Assembly: GCA_964019165.1 (NCBI GenBank)
Contig: OZ025284.1
Location: forward strand, 1,794,521-1,858,520
DNA from: Mastigias papua
Taxonomy: Eukaryota; Cnidaria; Scyphozoa; Rhizostomeae; Mastigiidae
Reading direction: 5' to 3'
DNA: 64,000 nucleotides
Below are positions 1-11,532 of this stretch, piece after piece. Below the pieces are notes generated by a model. The model was not told the origin of the DNA, did not search any database, and saw only the letters and a list, made by a program, of their open reading frames with translations. The translations under genes and the position numbers were made by a program. Numbering within the stretch: position 1 is the first letter of the stretch; each line of letters starts with the position of its first letter.

Positions 1-82
1 AATGACCAAATTTGAAATTGATTGATTTTGATTGCAGATTGAAAAGTGATGAAAATGAGCCATTTTTGGCCAAAAAGTAAGG

Positions 83-3000
83 CTATAGCCTTGGTATTTT
101 GGTGAAAAATGACCAAATTTGAAATTGATTGATTTTGATTGCAGATTGAAAAGTGATGAAAATGAGCCATTTTTGGCCGAAAAGTAAGGCTATAGCCTTG
201 GTATTTTGGTGAAAAATGACCAAATTTGAAATTGATTGATTTTGATTGCAGATTGAAAAGTGATGAAAATGAGCCATTTTTGGCCAAACAGTAAGGCTAT
301 AGCCATGGTATTTTGGTGCAAAATGACCAAATTTGAAATTGATTGATTTTGATTGCAGATTGAAACGTGATGAAAATGAGCCATGTTTGGCCAAAAAGTA
401 AGGCTATAGCCTTGGTATTTTGGTGAAAAATGACCAAATTTGAAATTGATTGATTTTGATTGCAGATTGAAAAGTGATGAAAATGAGCCATTTTTGGCCA
501 AAAAGTAAGGCTATAGCCTTGGTATTTTGGTGAAAAATGACCAAATTTGAAATTGATTGATTTTGATTGCAGATTGAAAAGTGATGAAAATGAGCCATTT
601 GTGGCCAAAAAGTAAGGCTATAGCCTTGGTATTTTGGTGAAAAATGACCAAGTTTGAAATTGATTGATTTTGATTGCAGATTGAAAAGTGATGAAAATGA
701 GCCATTTTTGGCCAAAACGTAAGGCTATAGCCTTGGTATTTTGGTGAAAAATGACCAAATTTGAAATTGATTGATTTTGATTGCAGATTGAAAAGTGATG
801 AAAATGAGCCAGTTTTGGCCAAAAAGTAAGGCCATAGCCTTGGTATTTTGGTGAAAAATGACCAAATTTGAAATTGATTGATTTTGATTGCAGATTGAAA
901 AGTGATGAAAATGAGCCATTTTTGGCCAAAAAGTAAGGCTATAGCCTTGGTATTTTGGTGAAAAATGACCAAATTTGAAATTGATTGATTTTGATTGCAG
1001 ATTGAAAAGTGATGAAAATGAGCCATTTTTGGCCAAAAAGTAAGGCTATAGCCATGGTATTTTGGTGAAAAATGACCAAATTTGAAATTGATTGATTTTG
1101 ATTGCAGATTGAAAAGTGATGAAAATGAGCCATTTTTGGCCAAAAAGTAAGGCTATAGCCTTGGTATTTTGGTGCAAAATGACCAAATTTGAAATTGATT
1201 GATTTTGATTGCAGATTGAAAAGTGATGAAAATGAGCAATTGTTGGCCGAAAAGTAAGGCTATATCCTTGGTATTTTGGTGAAAAATGACCAAATTTGAA
1301 ATTGATTGATTTTGATTGCAGATTGAAAAGTGATGAAAATGAGCCATTTTTGGCCAAAAAGTAAGGCTATAGCCTTGGTATTTTGGTGAAAAATGACCAA
1401 ATTTGAAATTGATTGATTTTGATTGCAGATTGAAAAGTGATGAAAATGAGCCATTTTTGGCCGAAAAGTAAGGCTATAGCCTTGGTATTTTGGTGAAAAA
1501 TGACCAAATTTGAAATTGATTGATTTTGATTGCAGATTGAAAAGTGATGAAAATGAGCCATTTTTGGCCAAACAGTAAGGCTATAGCCATGGTATTTTGG
1601 TGCAAAATGACCAAATTTGAAATTGATTGATTTTGATTGCAGATTGAAACGTGATGAAAATGAGCCATGTTTGGCCAAAAAGTAAGGCTATAGCCTTGGT
1701 ATTTTGGTGAAAAATGACCAAATTTGAAATTGATTGATTTTGATTGCAGATTGAAAAGTGATGAAAATGAGCCATTTTTGGCCAAAAAGTAAGGCTATAG
1801 CCTTGGTATTTTGGTGAAAAATGACCAAATTTGAAATTGATTGATTTTGATTGCAGATTGAAAAGTGATGAAAATGAGCCATTTGTGGCCAAAAAGTAAG
1901 GCTATAGCCTTGGTATTTTGGTGAAAAATGACCAAGTTTGAAATTGATTGATTTTGATTGCAGATTGAAAAGTGATGAAAATGAGCCATTTTTGGCCAAA
2001 ACGTAAGGCTATAGCCTTGGTATTTTGGTGAAAAATGACCAAATTTGAAATTGATTGATTTTGATTGCAGATTGAAAAGTGATGAAAATGAGCCAGTTTT
2101 GGCCAAAAAGTAAGGCCATAGCCTTGGTATTTTGGTGAAAAATGACCAAATTTGAAATTGATTGATTTTGATTGCAGATTGAAAAGTGATGAAAATGAGC
2201 CATTTTTGGCCAAAAAGTAAGGCTATAGCCTTGGTATTTTGGTGAAAAATGACCAAATTTGAAATTGATTGATTTTGATTGCAGATTGAAAAGTGATGAA
2301 AATGAGCCATTTTTGGCCAAAAAGTAAGGCTATAGCCATGGTATTTTGGTGAAAAATGACCAAATTTGAAATTGATTGATTTTGATTGCAGATTGAAAAG
2401 TGATGAAAATGAGCCATTTTTGGCCAAAAAGTAAGGCTATAGCCTTGGTATTTTGGTGCAAAATGACCAAATTTGAAATTGATTGATTTTGATTGCAGAT
2501 TGAAAAGTGATGAAAATGAGCAATTGTTGGCCGAAAAGTAAGGCTATATCCTTGGTATTTTGGTGAAAAATGACCAAATTTGAAATTGATTGATTTTGAT
2601 TGCAGATTGAAAAGTGATGAAAATGAGCCATTTTTGGCCAAAAAGTAAGGCTATAGCCTTGGTATTTTGGTGAAAAATGACCAAATTTGAAATTGATTGA
2701 TTTTGATTGCAGATTGAAAAGTGATGAAAATGAGCCATTTTTGGCCGAAAAGTAAGGCTATAGCCTTGGTATTTTGGTGAAAAATGACCAAATTTGAAAT
2801 TGATTGATTTTGATTGCAGATTGAAAAGTGATGAAAATGAGCCATTTTTGGCCAAACAGTAAGGCTATAGCCATGGTATTTTGGTGCAAAATGACCAAAT
2901 TTGAAATTGATTGATTTTGATTGCAGATTGAAACGTGATGAAAATGAGCCATGTTTGGCCAAAAAGTAAGGCTATAGCCTTGGTATTTTGGTGAAAAATG

Positions 3001-3613
3001 ACCAAATTTGAAATTGATTGATTTTGATTGCAGATTGAAAAGTGATGAAAATGAGCCATTTTTGGCCAAAAAGTAAGGCTATAGCCTTGGTATTTTGGTG
3101 AAAAATGACCAAATTTGAAATTGATTGATTTTGATTGCAGATTGAAAAGTGATGAAAATGAGCCATTTTTGGCCAAAAAGTAAGGCTATAGCCTTGGTAT
3201 TTTGGTGAAAAATGACCAAATTTGAAATTGATTGATTTTGATTGCAGATTGAAAAGTGATGAAAATGAGCCATGTTTGGCCAAAAAGTAAGGCTATAGCC
3301 ATGGTATTTTGGTGAAAAATGACCAAATTTGAAATTGATTGATTTTGATTGCAGATTGAAAAGTGATGAAAATGAGCCATTTTTGGCCAAAAAGTAAGGC
3401 TATAGCCTTGGTATTTTGGTGCAAAATGACCAAATTTGAAATTGATTGATTTTGATTGCAGATTGAAAAGTGATGAAAATGAGCAATTGTTGGCCGAAAA
3501 GTAAGGCTATATCCTTGGTATTTTGGTGAAAAATGACCAAATTTGAAATTGATTGATTTTGATTGCAGATTGAAAAGTGATGAAAATGAGCCATTTTTGG
3601 CCAAAAAGTAAGG
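83..3613. repeat. Higher-order repeat: 12-monomer (1284-bp) unit, third copy shortened to 9 monomers
   Basis: Diagnostic monomer variants recur in the same order 1284 bp apart (starts at 83, 1367 and 2651). They include GCCATGGTA in place of GCCTTGGTA, the GAGCAATTGTTGGCCG variant and TATATCC in place of TATAGCC. The third unit is 963 bp long (2651-3613), so three monomers have been lost. A fourth partial unit follows and the order then dissolves. This pattern is expected from recent unequal crossing-over of multimeric units. Confidence 0.9.
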
Positions 3614-4469
3614 CTATAGCCTTGGTATTTTGGTGAAAAATGACCAAATTTGAAATTGATTGATTTTGATTGCAGATTGAAAAGTGATGAAAATGAGCCA
3701 TTTTTGGCCAAAAAGTAAGGCTATAGCCTTGGTATTTTGGTGAAAAATGACCAAATTTGAAATTGATTGATTTTGATTGCAGATTGAAAAGTGATGAAAA
3801 TGAGCCATTTTTGGCCAAACAGTAAGGCTATAGCCATGGTATTTTGGTGCAAAATGACCAAATTTGAAATTGATTGATTTTGATTGCAGATTGAAACGTG
3901 ATGAAAATGAGCCATGTTTGGCCAAAAAGTAAGGCTATAGCCTTGGTATTTTGGTGAAAAATGACCAAATTTGAAATTGATTGATTTTGATTGCAGATTG
4001 AAAAGTGATGAAAATGAGCCATTTTTGGCCGAAAAGTAAGGCTATAGCCTTGGTATTTTGGTGAAAAATGACCAAATTTGAAATTGATTGATTTTGATTG
4101 CAGATTGAAAAGTGATGAAAATGAGCCATTTTTGGCCAAAAAGTAAGGCTATAGCCTTGGTATTTTGGTGAAAAATGACCAAATTTGAAATTGATTGATT
4201 TTGATTGCAGATTGAAAAGTGATGAAAATGAGCCATTTGTGGCCAAAAAGTAAGGCTATAGCCTTGGTATTTTGGTGAAAAATGACCAAATTTGAAATTG
4301 ATTGATTTTGATTGCAGATTGAAAAGTGATGAAAATGAGCCATGTCTGGCCAAAAAGTAAGGCTATAGCCTTGGTATTTTGGTGCAAAATGACCAAATTT
4401 GAAATTGATTGATTTTGATTGCAGATTGAAAAGTGATGAAAATGAGCCATTTTTGGCCAAAAAGTAAGG

Positions 4470-5111
4470 CTATAGCCTTGGTATTTTGGTGAAAAATGAC
4501 CAAATTTGAAATTGATTGATTTTGATTGCAGATTGAAAAGTGATGAAAATGAGCAATTGTTGGCCGAAAAGTAAGGCTATATCCTTGGTATTTTGGTGAA
4601 AAATGACCAAATTTGAAATTGATTGATTTTGATTGCAGATTGAAAAGTGATGAAAATGAGCAATTGTTGGCCGAAACGTAAGGCTATATCCTTGGTATTT
4701 TGGTGAAAAATGACCAAATATGAAATTGATTGATTTTGATTGCAGATTGAAAAGTGATGAAAATGAGCCATTTTTGGCCAAAAAGTAAGGCTATAGCCTT
4801 GGTATTTTGGTGAAAAATGACCAAATTTGAAATTGATTGATTTTGATTGCAGATTGAAAAGTGATGAAAATGAGCAATTGTTGGCCGAAAAGTAAGGCTA
4901 TATCCTTGGTATTTTGGTGAAAAATGACCAAATTTGAAATTGATTGATTTTGATTGCAGATTGAAAAGTGATGAAAATGAGCAATTGTTGGCCGAAACGT
5001 AAGGCTATATCCTTGGTATTTTGGTGAAAAATGACCAAATATGAAATTGATTGATTTTGATTGCAGATTGAAAAGTGATGAAAATGAGCCATTTTTGGCC
5101 AAAAAGTAAGG
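4470..5111. repeat. Local 321-bp (3-monomer) duplication inside the satellite
   Basis: Two consecutive blocks of three monomers (from 4470 and from 4791) carry the same run of variants, including two successive GAGCAATTGTTGGCCG monomers and one monomer with CAAATATGAAA. It is a younger, smaller duplication than the 1284-bp units. Confidence 0.8.
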
Positions 5112-8100
5112 CTATAGCCTTGGTATTTTGGTGAAAAATGACCAAATTTGAAATTGATTGATTTTGATTGCAGATTGAAAAGTGATGAAAATGAGCCATT
5201 TTTGGCCAAAAAGTAAGGCTATAGCCTTGGTATTTTGGTGAAAAATGACCAAATTTGAAATTGATTGATTTTGATTGCAGATTGAAAAGTGATGAAAATG
5301 AGCCATTTTTGGCCAAAACGTAAGGCGATAGCCATGGTATTTTGGTGAAAAATGACCAAATTTGAAATTGATTGATTTTGATTGCAGATTGAAAAGTGAT
5401 GAAAATGAGCCATTTTTGGCCAAAAAGTAAGGCTATAGCCTTGGTATTTTGGTGAAAAATGACCAAATTTGAAATTGATTGATTTTGATTGCAGATTGAA
5501 AAGTGATGAAAATGAGCCATTTGTGGCCAAAAAGTAAGGCTATAGCCTTGGTATTTTGGTGAAAAATGACCAAATTTGAAATTGATTGATTTTGATTGCA
5601 GATTGAAAAGTGATGAAAATGAGCCATGTTTGGCCAAAAAGTAAGGCTATAGCCTTGGTAGTTTGGTGAAAAATGACCAAATTTGAAATTGATTGATTTT
5701 GATTGCAGATTGAAAAGTGATGAAAATGAGCCATGTTTGGCCAAAAAGTAAGGCTATAGCCTTGGTATTTTGGTGATAAATGACCAAATTTGAAATTGAT
5801 TGATTTTGATTGCAGATTGAAAAGTGATGAAAATGAGCAATTGTTGGCCGAAAAGTAAGGCTATATCCTTGGTATTTTGGTGAAAAATGACCAAATTTGA
5901 AATTGATTGATTTTGATTGCAGATTGAAAAGTGATGAAAATGAGCCATTTTTGGCCAAAAAGTAAGGCTATAGCCTTGGTATTTTGGTGAAAAATGACCA
6001 AATTTGAAATTGATTGATTTTGATTGCAGATTGAAAAGTGATGAAAATGAGCCATTTTTGGCCAAAAAGTAAGGCTATAGCCTTGGTATTTTGGTGAAAA
6101 ATGACCAAATTTGAAATTGATTGATTTTGATTGCAGATTGAAAAGTGATGAAAATGAGCCATGTTTGGCCAAAGAGTAAGGCTATAGCCTTGGTATTTTG
6201 GTGAAAAATGACCAAATTTGAAATTGATTGATTTTGATTGCAGATTGAAAAGTGATGAAAATGAGCCATTTTTGGCCAAAAAGTAAGGCTATAGCCTTGG
6301 TATTTTGGTGAAAAATGACCAAATTTGAAATTGATTGATTTTGATTGCAGATTGAAAAGTGATGAAAATGAGCCATTTTTGGCCAAAAAGTAAGGCTATA
6401 GCCTTGGTATTTTGGTGAAAAATGACCAAATTTGAAATTGATTGATTTTGATTGCAGATTGAAAAGTGATGAAAATGAGCCATTTTTGGCCAAAAAGTAA
6501 GGCTATAGCCTTGGTATTTTGGTGAAAAATGACCAAATTTGAAATTGATTGATTTTGATTGCAGATTGAAAAGTGATGAAAATGAGCCATTTTTGGCTAA
6601 AACGTAAGGCTATAGCCTTGGTATTTTGGTGAAAAATGACCAAATTTGAAATTGATTGATTTTGATTGCAGATTGAAAAGTGATGAAAATGAGCCATTGT
6701 TGGCCGAAAAGTAAGGCTATAGCCTTGGTATTTTGGTGAAAAATGATCAAATTTGAAATTGATTGATTTTGATTGCAGATTGAAAAGTGATGAAAATGAG
6801 CCATGTTTGGCCAAAAAGTAAGGCTATAGCCTTGGTATTTTGGTGAAAAATGACCAAATTTGAAATTGATTGATTTTGATTGCAGATTGAAAAGTGATGA
6901 AAATGAGCCATTGTTGGCCAAAAAGTAAGGCTATAGCCTTGGTATTTTGGTGAAAAATGACCAAATTTGAAATTGATTGATTTTGATTGCAGATTGAAAA
7001 GTGATGAAAATGAGCCATTTCTGGCCAAAAAGTAAGGCTATAGCCTTGGTATTTTGGTGAAAAATGACCAAATTTGAAATTGATTGATTTTGATTGCAGA
7101 TTGAAAAGTGATGAAAATGAGCCATGTTTGGCCAAAAAGTAAGGCTATAGCCTTGGTATTTTGGTGAAAAATGACCAAATTTGAAATTGATTGATTTTGA
7201 TTGCAGATTGAAAAGTGATGAAAATGAGCCATTTTTGGCCAAAAAGTAAGGCTATAGCCTTGGTATTTTGGTGAAAAATGACCAAATTTGAAATTGATTG
7301 ATTTTGATTGCAGATTGAAAAGTGATGAAAATGAGCCATTGTTGGCCAAAAAGTTAGGCTATAGCCTTGGTATTTTGGTGAAAAATGACCAAATTTGAAA
7401 TTGATTGATTTTGATTGCAGATTGACAAGTGATGAAAATGAGCCATGTTTGGCCAAAAAGTAAGGCTATAGCCTTGGTATTTTGGTGAAAAATGACCAAA
7501 TTTGAAATTGATTGATTTTGATTGCAGATTGAAAAGTGATGAAAATGAGCCATTTTTGGCCAAAAAGTAAGGCTATAGCCTTGGTATTTTGGTGAAAAAT
7601 GACCAAATTTGAAATTGATTGATTTTGATTGCAGATTGAAAAGTGATGAAAATGAGCCATTTTTGGCCAAAAAGTAAGGCTATAGCCTTGGTATTTTGGT
7701 GAAAAATGACCAAATTTGAAATTGATTGATTTTGATTGCAGATTGAAAAGTGATGAAAATGAGCCATTTTTGGCCAAAAAGTAAGGCTATAGCCTTGGTA
7801 TTTTGGTGAAAAATGACCAAATTTGAAATTGATTGATTTTGATTGCAGATCGAAAAGTGATGAAAATGAGCCATGTTTGGCCAAAAAGTAAGGCTATAGC
7901 CTTGGTATTTTGGTGAAAAATGACCAAATTTGAAATTGATTGATTTTGATTGCAGATTGAAAAGTGATGAAAATGAGCCATGTTTGGCCAAAAAGTAAGG
8001 CTATAGCCTTGGTATTTTGGTGAAAAATGACCAAATTTGAAATTGATTGATTTTGATTGCAGATTGAAAAGTGATGAAAATGAGCCATTTTTGGCCAAAA

Positions 8101-9694
8101 AGTAAGGCTATAGCCATGGTATTTTGGTGAAAAATGACCAAATTTGAAATTGATTGATTTGATTGCAGATTGAAAAGTGATGAAAATGAGCCATTTTTGG
8201 CCAAAAAGTAAGGCTATAGCCTTGGTATTTTGGTGAAAAATGACCAAATTTGAAATTGATTGATTTTGATTGCAGATTGAAAAGTGATGAAAATGAGCAA
8301 TGTTTGGCCGAAAAGTAAGGCTATATCCTTGGTAGTTTGGTGAAAAATGACCAAATTTGAAATTGATTGATTTTGATTGCAGATTGAAAAGTGATGAAAA
8401 TGAGCCATGTTTGGCCAAAAAGTAAGGCTATAGCCTTGGTATTTTGGTGAAAAATGACCAAATTTGAAATTGATTGATTTTGATTGCAGATTGAAAAGTG
8501 ATGAAAATGAGCCATTTTTGGCCAAAAAGTAAGGCTATAGCCTTGGTATTTTGGTGAAAAATGACCAAATTTGAAATTGATTGATTTTGATTGCAGATTG
8601 AAAAGTGATGAAAATGAGCCATTTCTGGCCAAAAGGTAAGGCTATAGCCTTGGTATTTTGGTGAAAACTGACCAAATTTGAAATTGATTGATTTTGATTG
8701 CAGATTGAAAAGTGATGAAAATGAGCCATTTCTGGCCAAAAAGTAAGGCTATAGCCTTGGTATTTTGGTGAAAAATGACCAAATTTGAAATTGATTGATT
8801 TTGATTGCAGTTTGAAAAGTGATGAAAATGAGCCATTTTTGGCCGAAAAGTAAGGCTACAGCCTTGGTATTTTGGTGAAAAATGACCAAATTTGAAATTG
8901 ATTGATTTTGATTGCAGATTGAAAAGTGATGAAAATGAGCCATTTTTGGCCAAAGAGTAAGGCTATAGCCTTGGTATTTTGGTGAAAAATGACCAAATTT
9001 GAAATTGATTGATTTTGATTGCAGATTGAAAAGTGATGAAAATGAGCCAGTTTGGCCAAAAAGTAAGGCTATAGCCTTGGTATTTTGGTGAAAAATGACC
9101 AACTTTGAAATTGATTGATTTTGATTGCAGATTGAAAAGTGATGAAAATGAGCCATTTTTGGCCGAAAAGTAAGGCTACAGCCTTGGTATTTTGGTGAAA
9201 AATGACCAAATTTGAAATTGATTGATTTTGATTGCAGATTGAAAAGTGATGAAAATGAGCCATGTTTGGCCAAAGAGTAAGGCTATAGCCTTGGTATTTT
9301 GGTGAAAAATGACCAAATTTGAAATTGATTGATTTTGATTGCAGATTGAAAAGTGATGAAAATGAGCCATTTTTGGCCAAAAAGTAAGGCTATAGCCTTG
9401 GTATTTTGGTGAAAAATGACCAAATTTGAAATTGATTGATTTTGATTGCAGATTGAAAAGTGATGAAAATGAGCCATTGTTGGCCAAAAAGTAAGGCTAT
9501 AGCCTTGGTATTTTGGTGAAAAATGACCAAATTTGAAATTGATTGATTTTGATTGCAGATTGAAAAGTGATGAAAATGAGCCATTTTTGGCCGAAAAGTA
9601 GGCTACAGCCTTGGTATTTTGGTGAAAAATGACCAAATTTGAAATTGATTGATTTTGATTGCAGATTGAAGTGATGAAAATGAGCCAGTTGTGG

Positions 9695-11532
9695 TAGAAG
9701 TCAATACAGAGTAAGGGGTCTGTGGTATATGTAGAATTTACTAAGAAGCAAGCACATCTCTGTATGCTGTGTCATCGTTGCCGGAAGTCCTGTCCACTTA
9801 GAACTACTACGGGTCGTCAATGGGACACCTGGTGAGTAAGTGAAATGGTCCATTAACGATTGTAGTTCTCATAAAAAGTAACAACGTTTGAGGGGAGGAG
9901 AGAGGGGTGATAGTTAATTGCAGAATAGAAAAGTGCTGATTGTCCCAGGATTTCTAGCGCCGTGTTAGCTTGATGTTTAATGATATATAAATAAGAACGA
10001 CAACATAATATTGTGCACCTCACATTTATCATCTATTACATGTATTTACTAGATATATAAAGTATACTATGATGAAAAAGGCAGTTGAGAAAACATTTTA
10101 ATAAAAAAACTCTCTACACTCTAGGAGACAGTGAATTCTACTATACGATGGAACTTATTTCGCTGAAATCTTAAAAAATGAACATTGATCACATGTTTGA
10201 CGCAGTGTGGAATTAAGAGAAATACTGGTTTTAACCAAAATGGTAGCGGATACTCCACCACTATAAACAAAAGTTATCGAAAAATGGTGTAACGCAGAGA
10301 ACCTTAAACATAGGTTCACGTCTGTCACCCTGTGAAATTCTCCGAAATGGTGCAATCATTCCTTCGTTTAACCTGATCCATGAAGGTAAATTTATGCTTG
10401 GGAACAAAGGTCTCTTATGCAGCGGTGTAGAAGAGGGGGAACCCGGGGGGGTCAGTCCATCGGGAAGATATCTTGGAGTAAAACATCATAGAAGCAGCAC
10501 AAATATCAGATATTAGAAAATAGTAATTTTTTAATCTTCCTCACAGAACCATAATAATATGAAGTTTAGAAATCATAGTATGCCCAATATAAAAGCCCAT
10601 TCTCAAAAGATTTAACAGTTTCTCATAACATCATTGCATGAATAGAGCTTCCCAGCATACTTGCCAAATGCTTGAGAACTCTAATCAGGTCTATTTTCTC
10701 TCAAAGTAGTTGACCAATTAGCATTAAAAATGGGCCTAAATGTAGCTGTGGAGCGCTAGTGTGGTTAGAATCCTGCATGATGATTGGTCAATTAGCTAGG
10801 AAAAAATAGATCTGACCAGCCTCTTAAACATTTGGCGGCTTAAGCTCCCCCAGCTATTTACCTCCCTCTACACCACAGAACTTATGATATGGCTAAGTAT
10901 CGGAGAATCTCTTCAAATGCCTCTGGGATCATTCAAAGGTATGTAACGGAAGAAATTGTCATTTTTAGCCCAATCCTCTATGCACCGGCCTGTCACACAC
11001 AAGCTGATACCCCCCTCTTTGTTACTAACATTCTGGTATAAACCCCCTCCACAACATCATCCTCACATTTTTAAACGAATATATTCTATAAGAACATCAA
11101 ATTAAATCTCAAAAAAATGCAGAAATTTAAGAATGATTTTGGATAGTAAAAGACTCAAGTCTTAAACTCTTTCAATATTTGAATATTCTAGAAAGCATTC
11201 ATCAAAAAATGGAAAAGCAATAACATTGCACCAAACTGTTAGTGGTACGTAACAAAAGTAACTTGACACCCCACCCCTTATGTTTTTCGTGACAGTTTGT
11301 CACAAAATTGTCACATACCCATCCACCCCCCCTACCGTTACATACTCTTTGAATGACCCCTCTTGTCTGATAAACGGGTTCAACATGTGCAGAAAAGACA
11401 AAACTGAGATGGAATTGAAGGGAGGAGCAGTCTAAGAATACTGTGCAAAGTTATTCGAGCTTGCTCTGCAACTATGTATGCATGGTAAAAAGAAGTATAA
11501 ACAGTGCCAGATACAAAACATCCTCGTTCCAC
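9695..11532. other. Non-coding stretch between the satellite edge and the SH3BP2-like gene
   Basis: No exon was recognised on either strand. The DNA is ordinary AT-rich sequence with a foldback element at 10646-10854, described separately. The end of the SH3BP2-like gene (stop at 11533) faces the satellite, so this stretch should hold its 3' UTR. I did not find an unambiguous poly(A) signal. Confidence 0.6.
10646..10854. mobile_element. Foldback MITE-like element with imperfect ~60-bp terminal inverted repeats
   Basis: The left arm (from GAGCTTCCC at 10646, through TTGCCAAATG and TTGACCAATTAGC) pairs with the reverse complement of the right arm (GGTCAATTAGC ... CATTTGGCGGCTTAAGCTC, ending about 10852), with scattered mismatches and one small gap. 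The short centre has no coding capacity. Non-autonomous DNA transposons look like this. I could not fix the target-site duplication. Confidence 0.6.

Larger units (their letters stand above)
1..9694. repeat. 107-bp satellite array, about 90 copies, with higher-order structure
   Basis: Head-to-tail 107-bp monomers run from the left edge of the window to about 9694, where the last monomer degenerates. Each monomer carries a GGCTATAGCC palindrome and a TTTTTGGCCAAAAA palindrome, plus a TTTGGT/ACCAAA hairpin. Monomers differ by a few substitutions; 106-bp copies near 8150 and 9050 carry one-base deletions. Because 107 is not a multiple of three, one strand is open for about 312 nt across three monomers. 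This produces a ladder of 103-codon open frames that are artefacts of the repeat, not genes. The array is a classical satellite of the kind found in heterochromatin or centromeres; its chromosomal place is not visible here. Confidence 0.97.

Noticed and set aside
83..9636. Many overlapping 64-210-codon minus-strand frames that look like a repetitive protein family.
   Set aside because: They follow from the 107-bp satellite being open in frame across three monomers; they overlap each other every 107 bp, and no promoter or splice context was seen.
10155..10190. A minus-strand acceptor followed by RNKFHRIVEF, considered as the missing SH2 exon.
   Set aside because: It stops after 13 codons, and the segment at 12309-12371 gives a far better SH2 match in the right phase.
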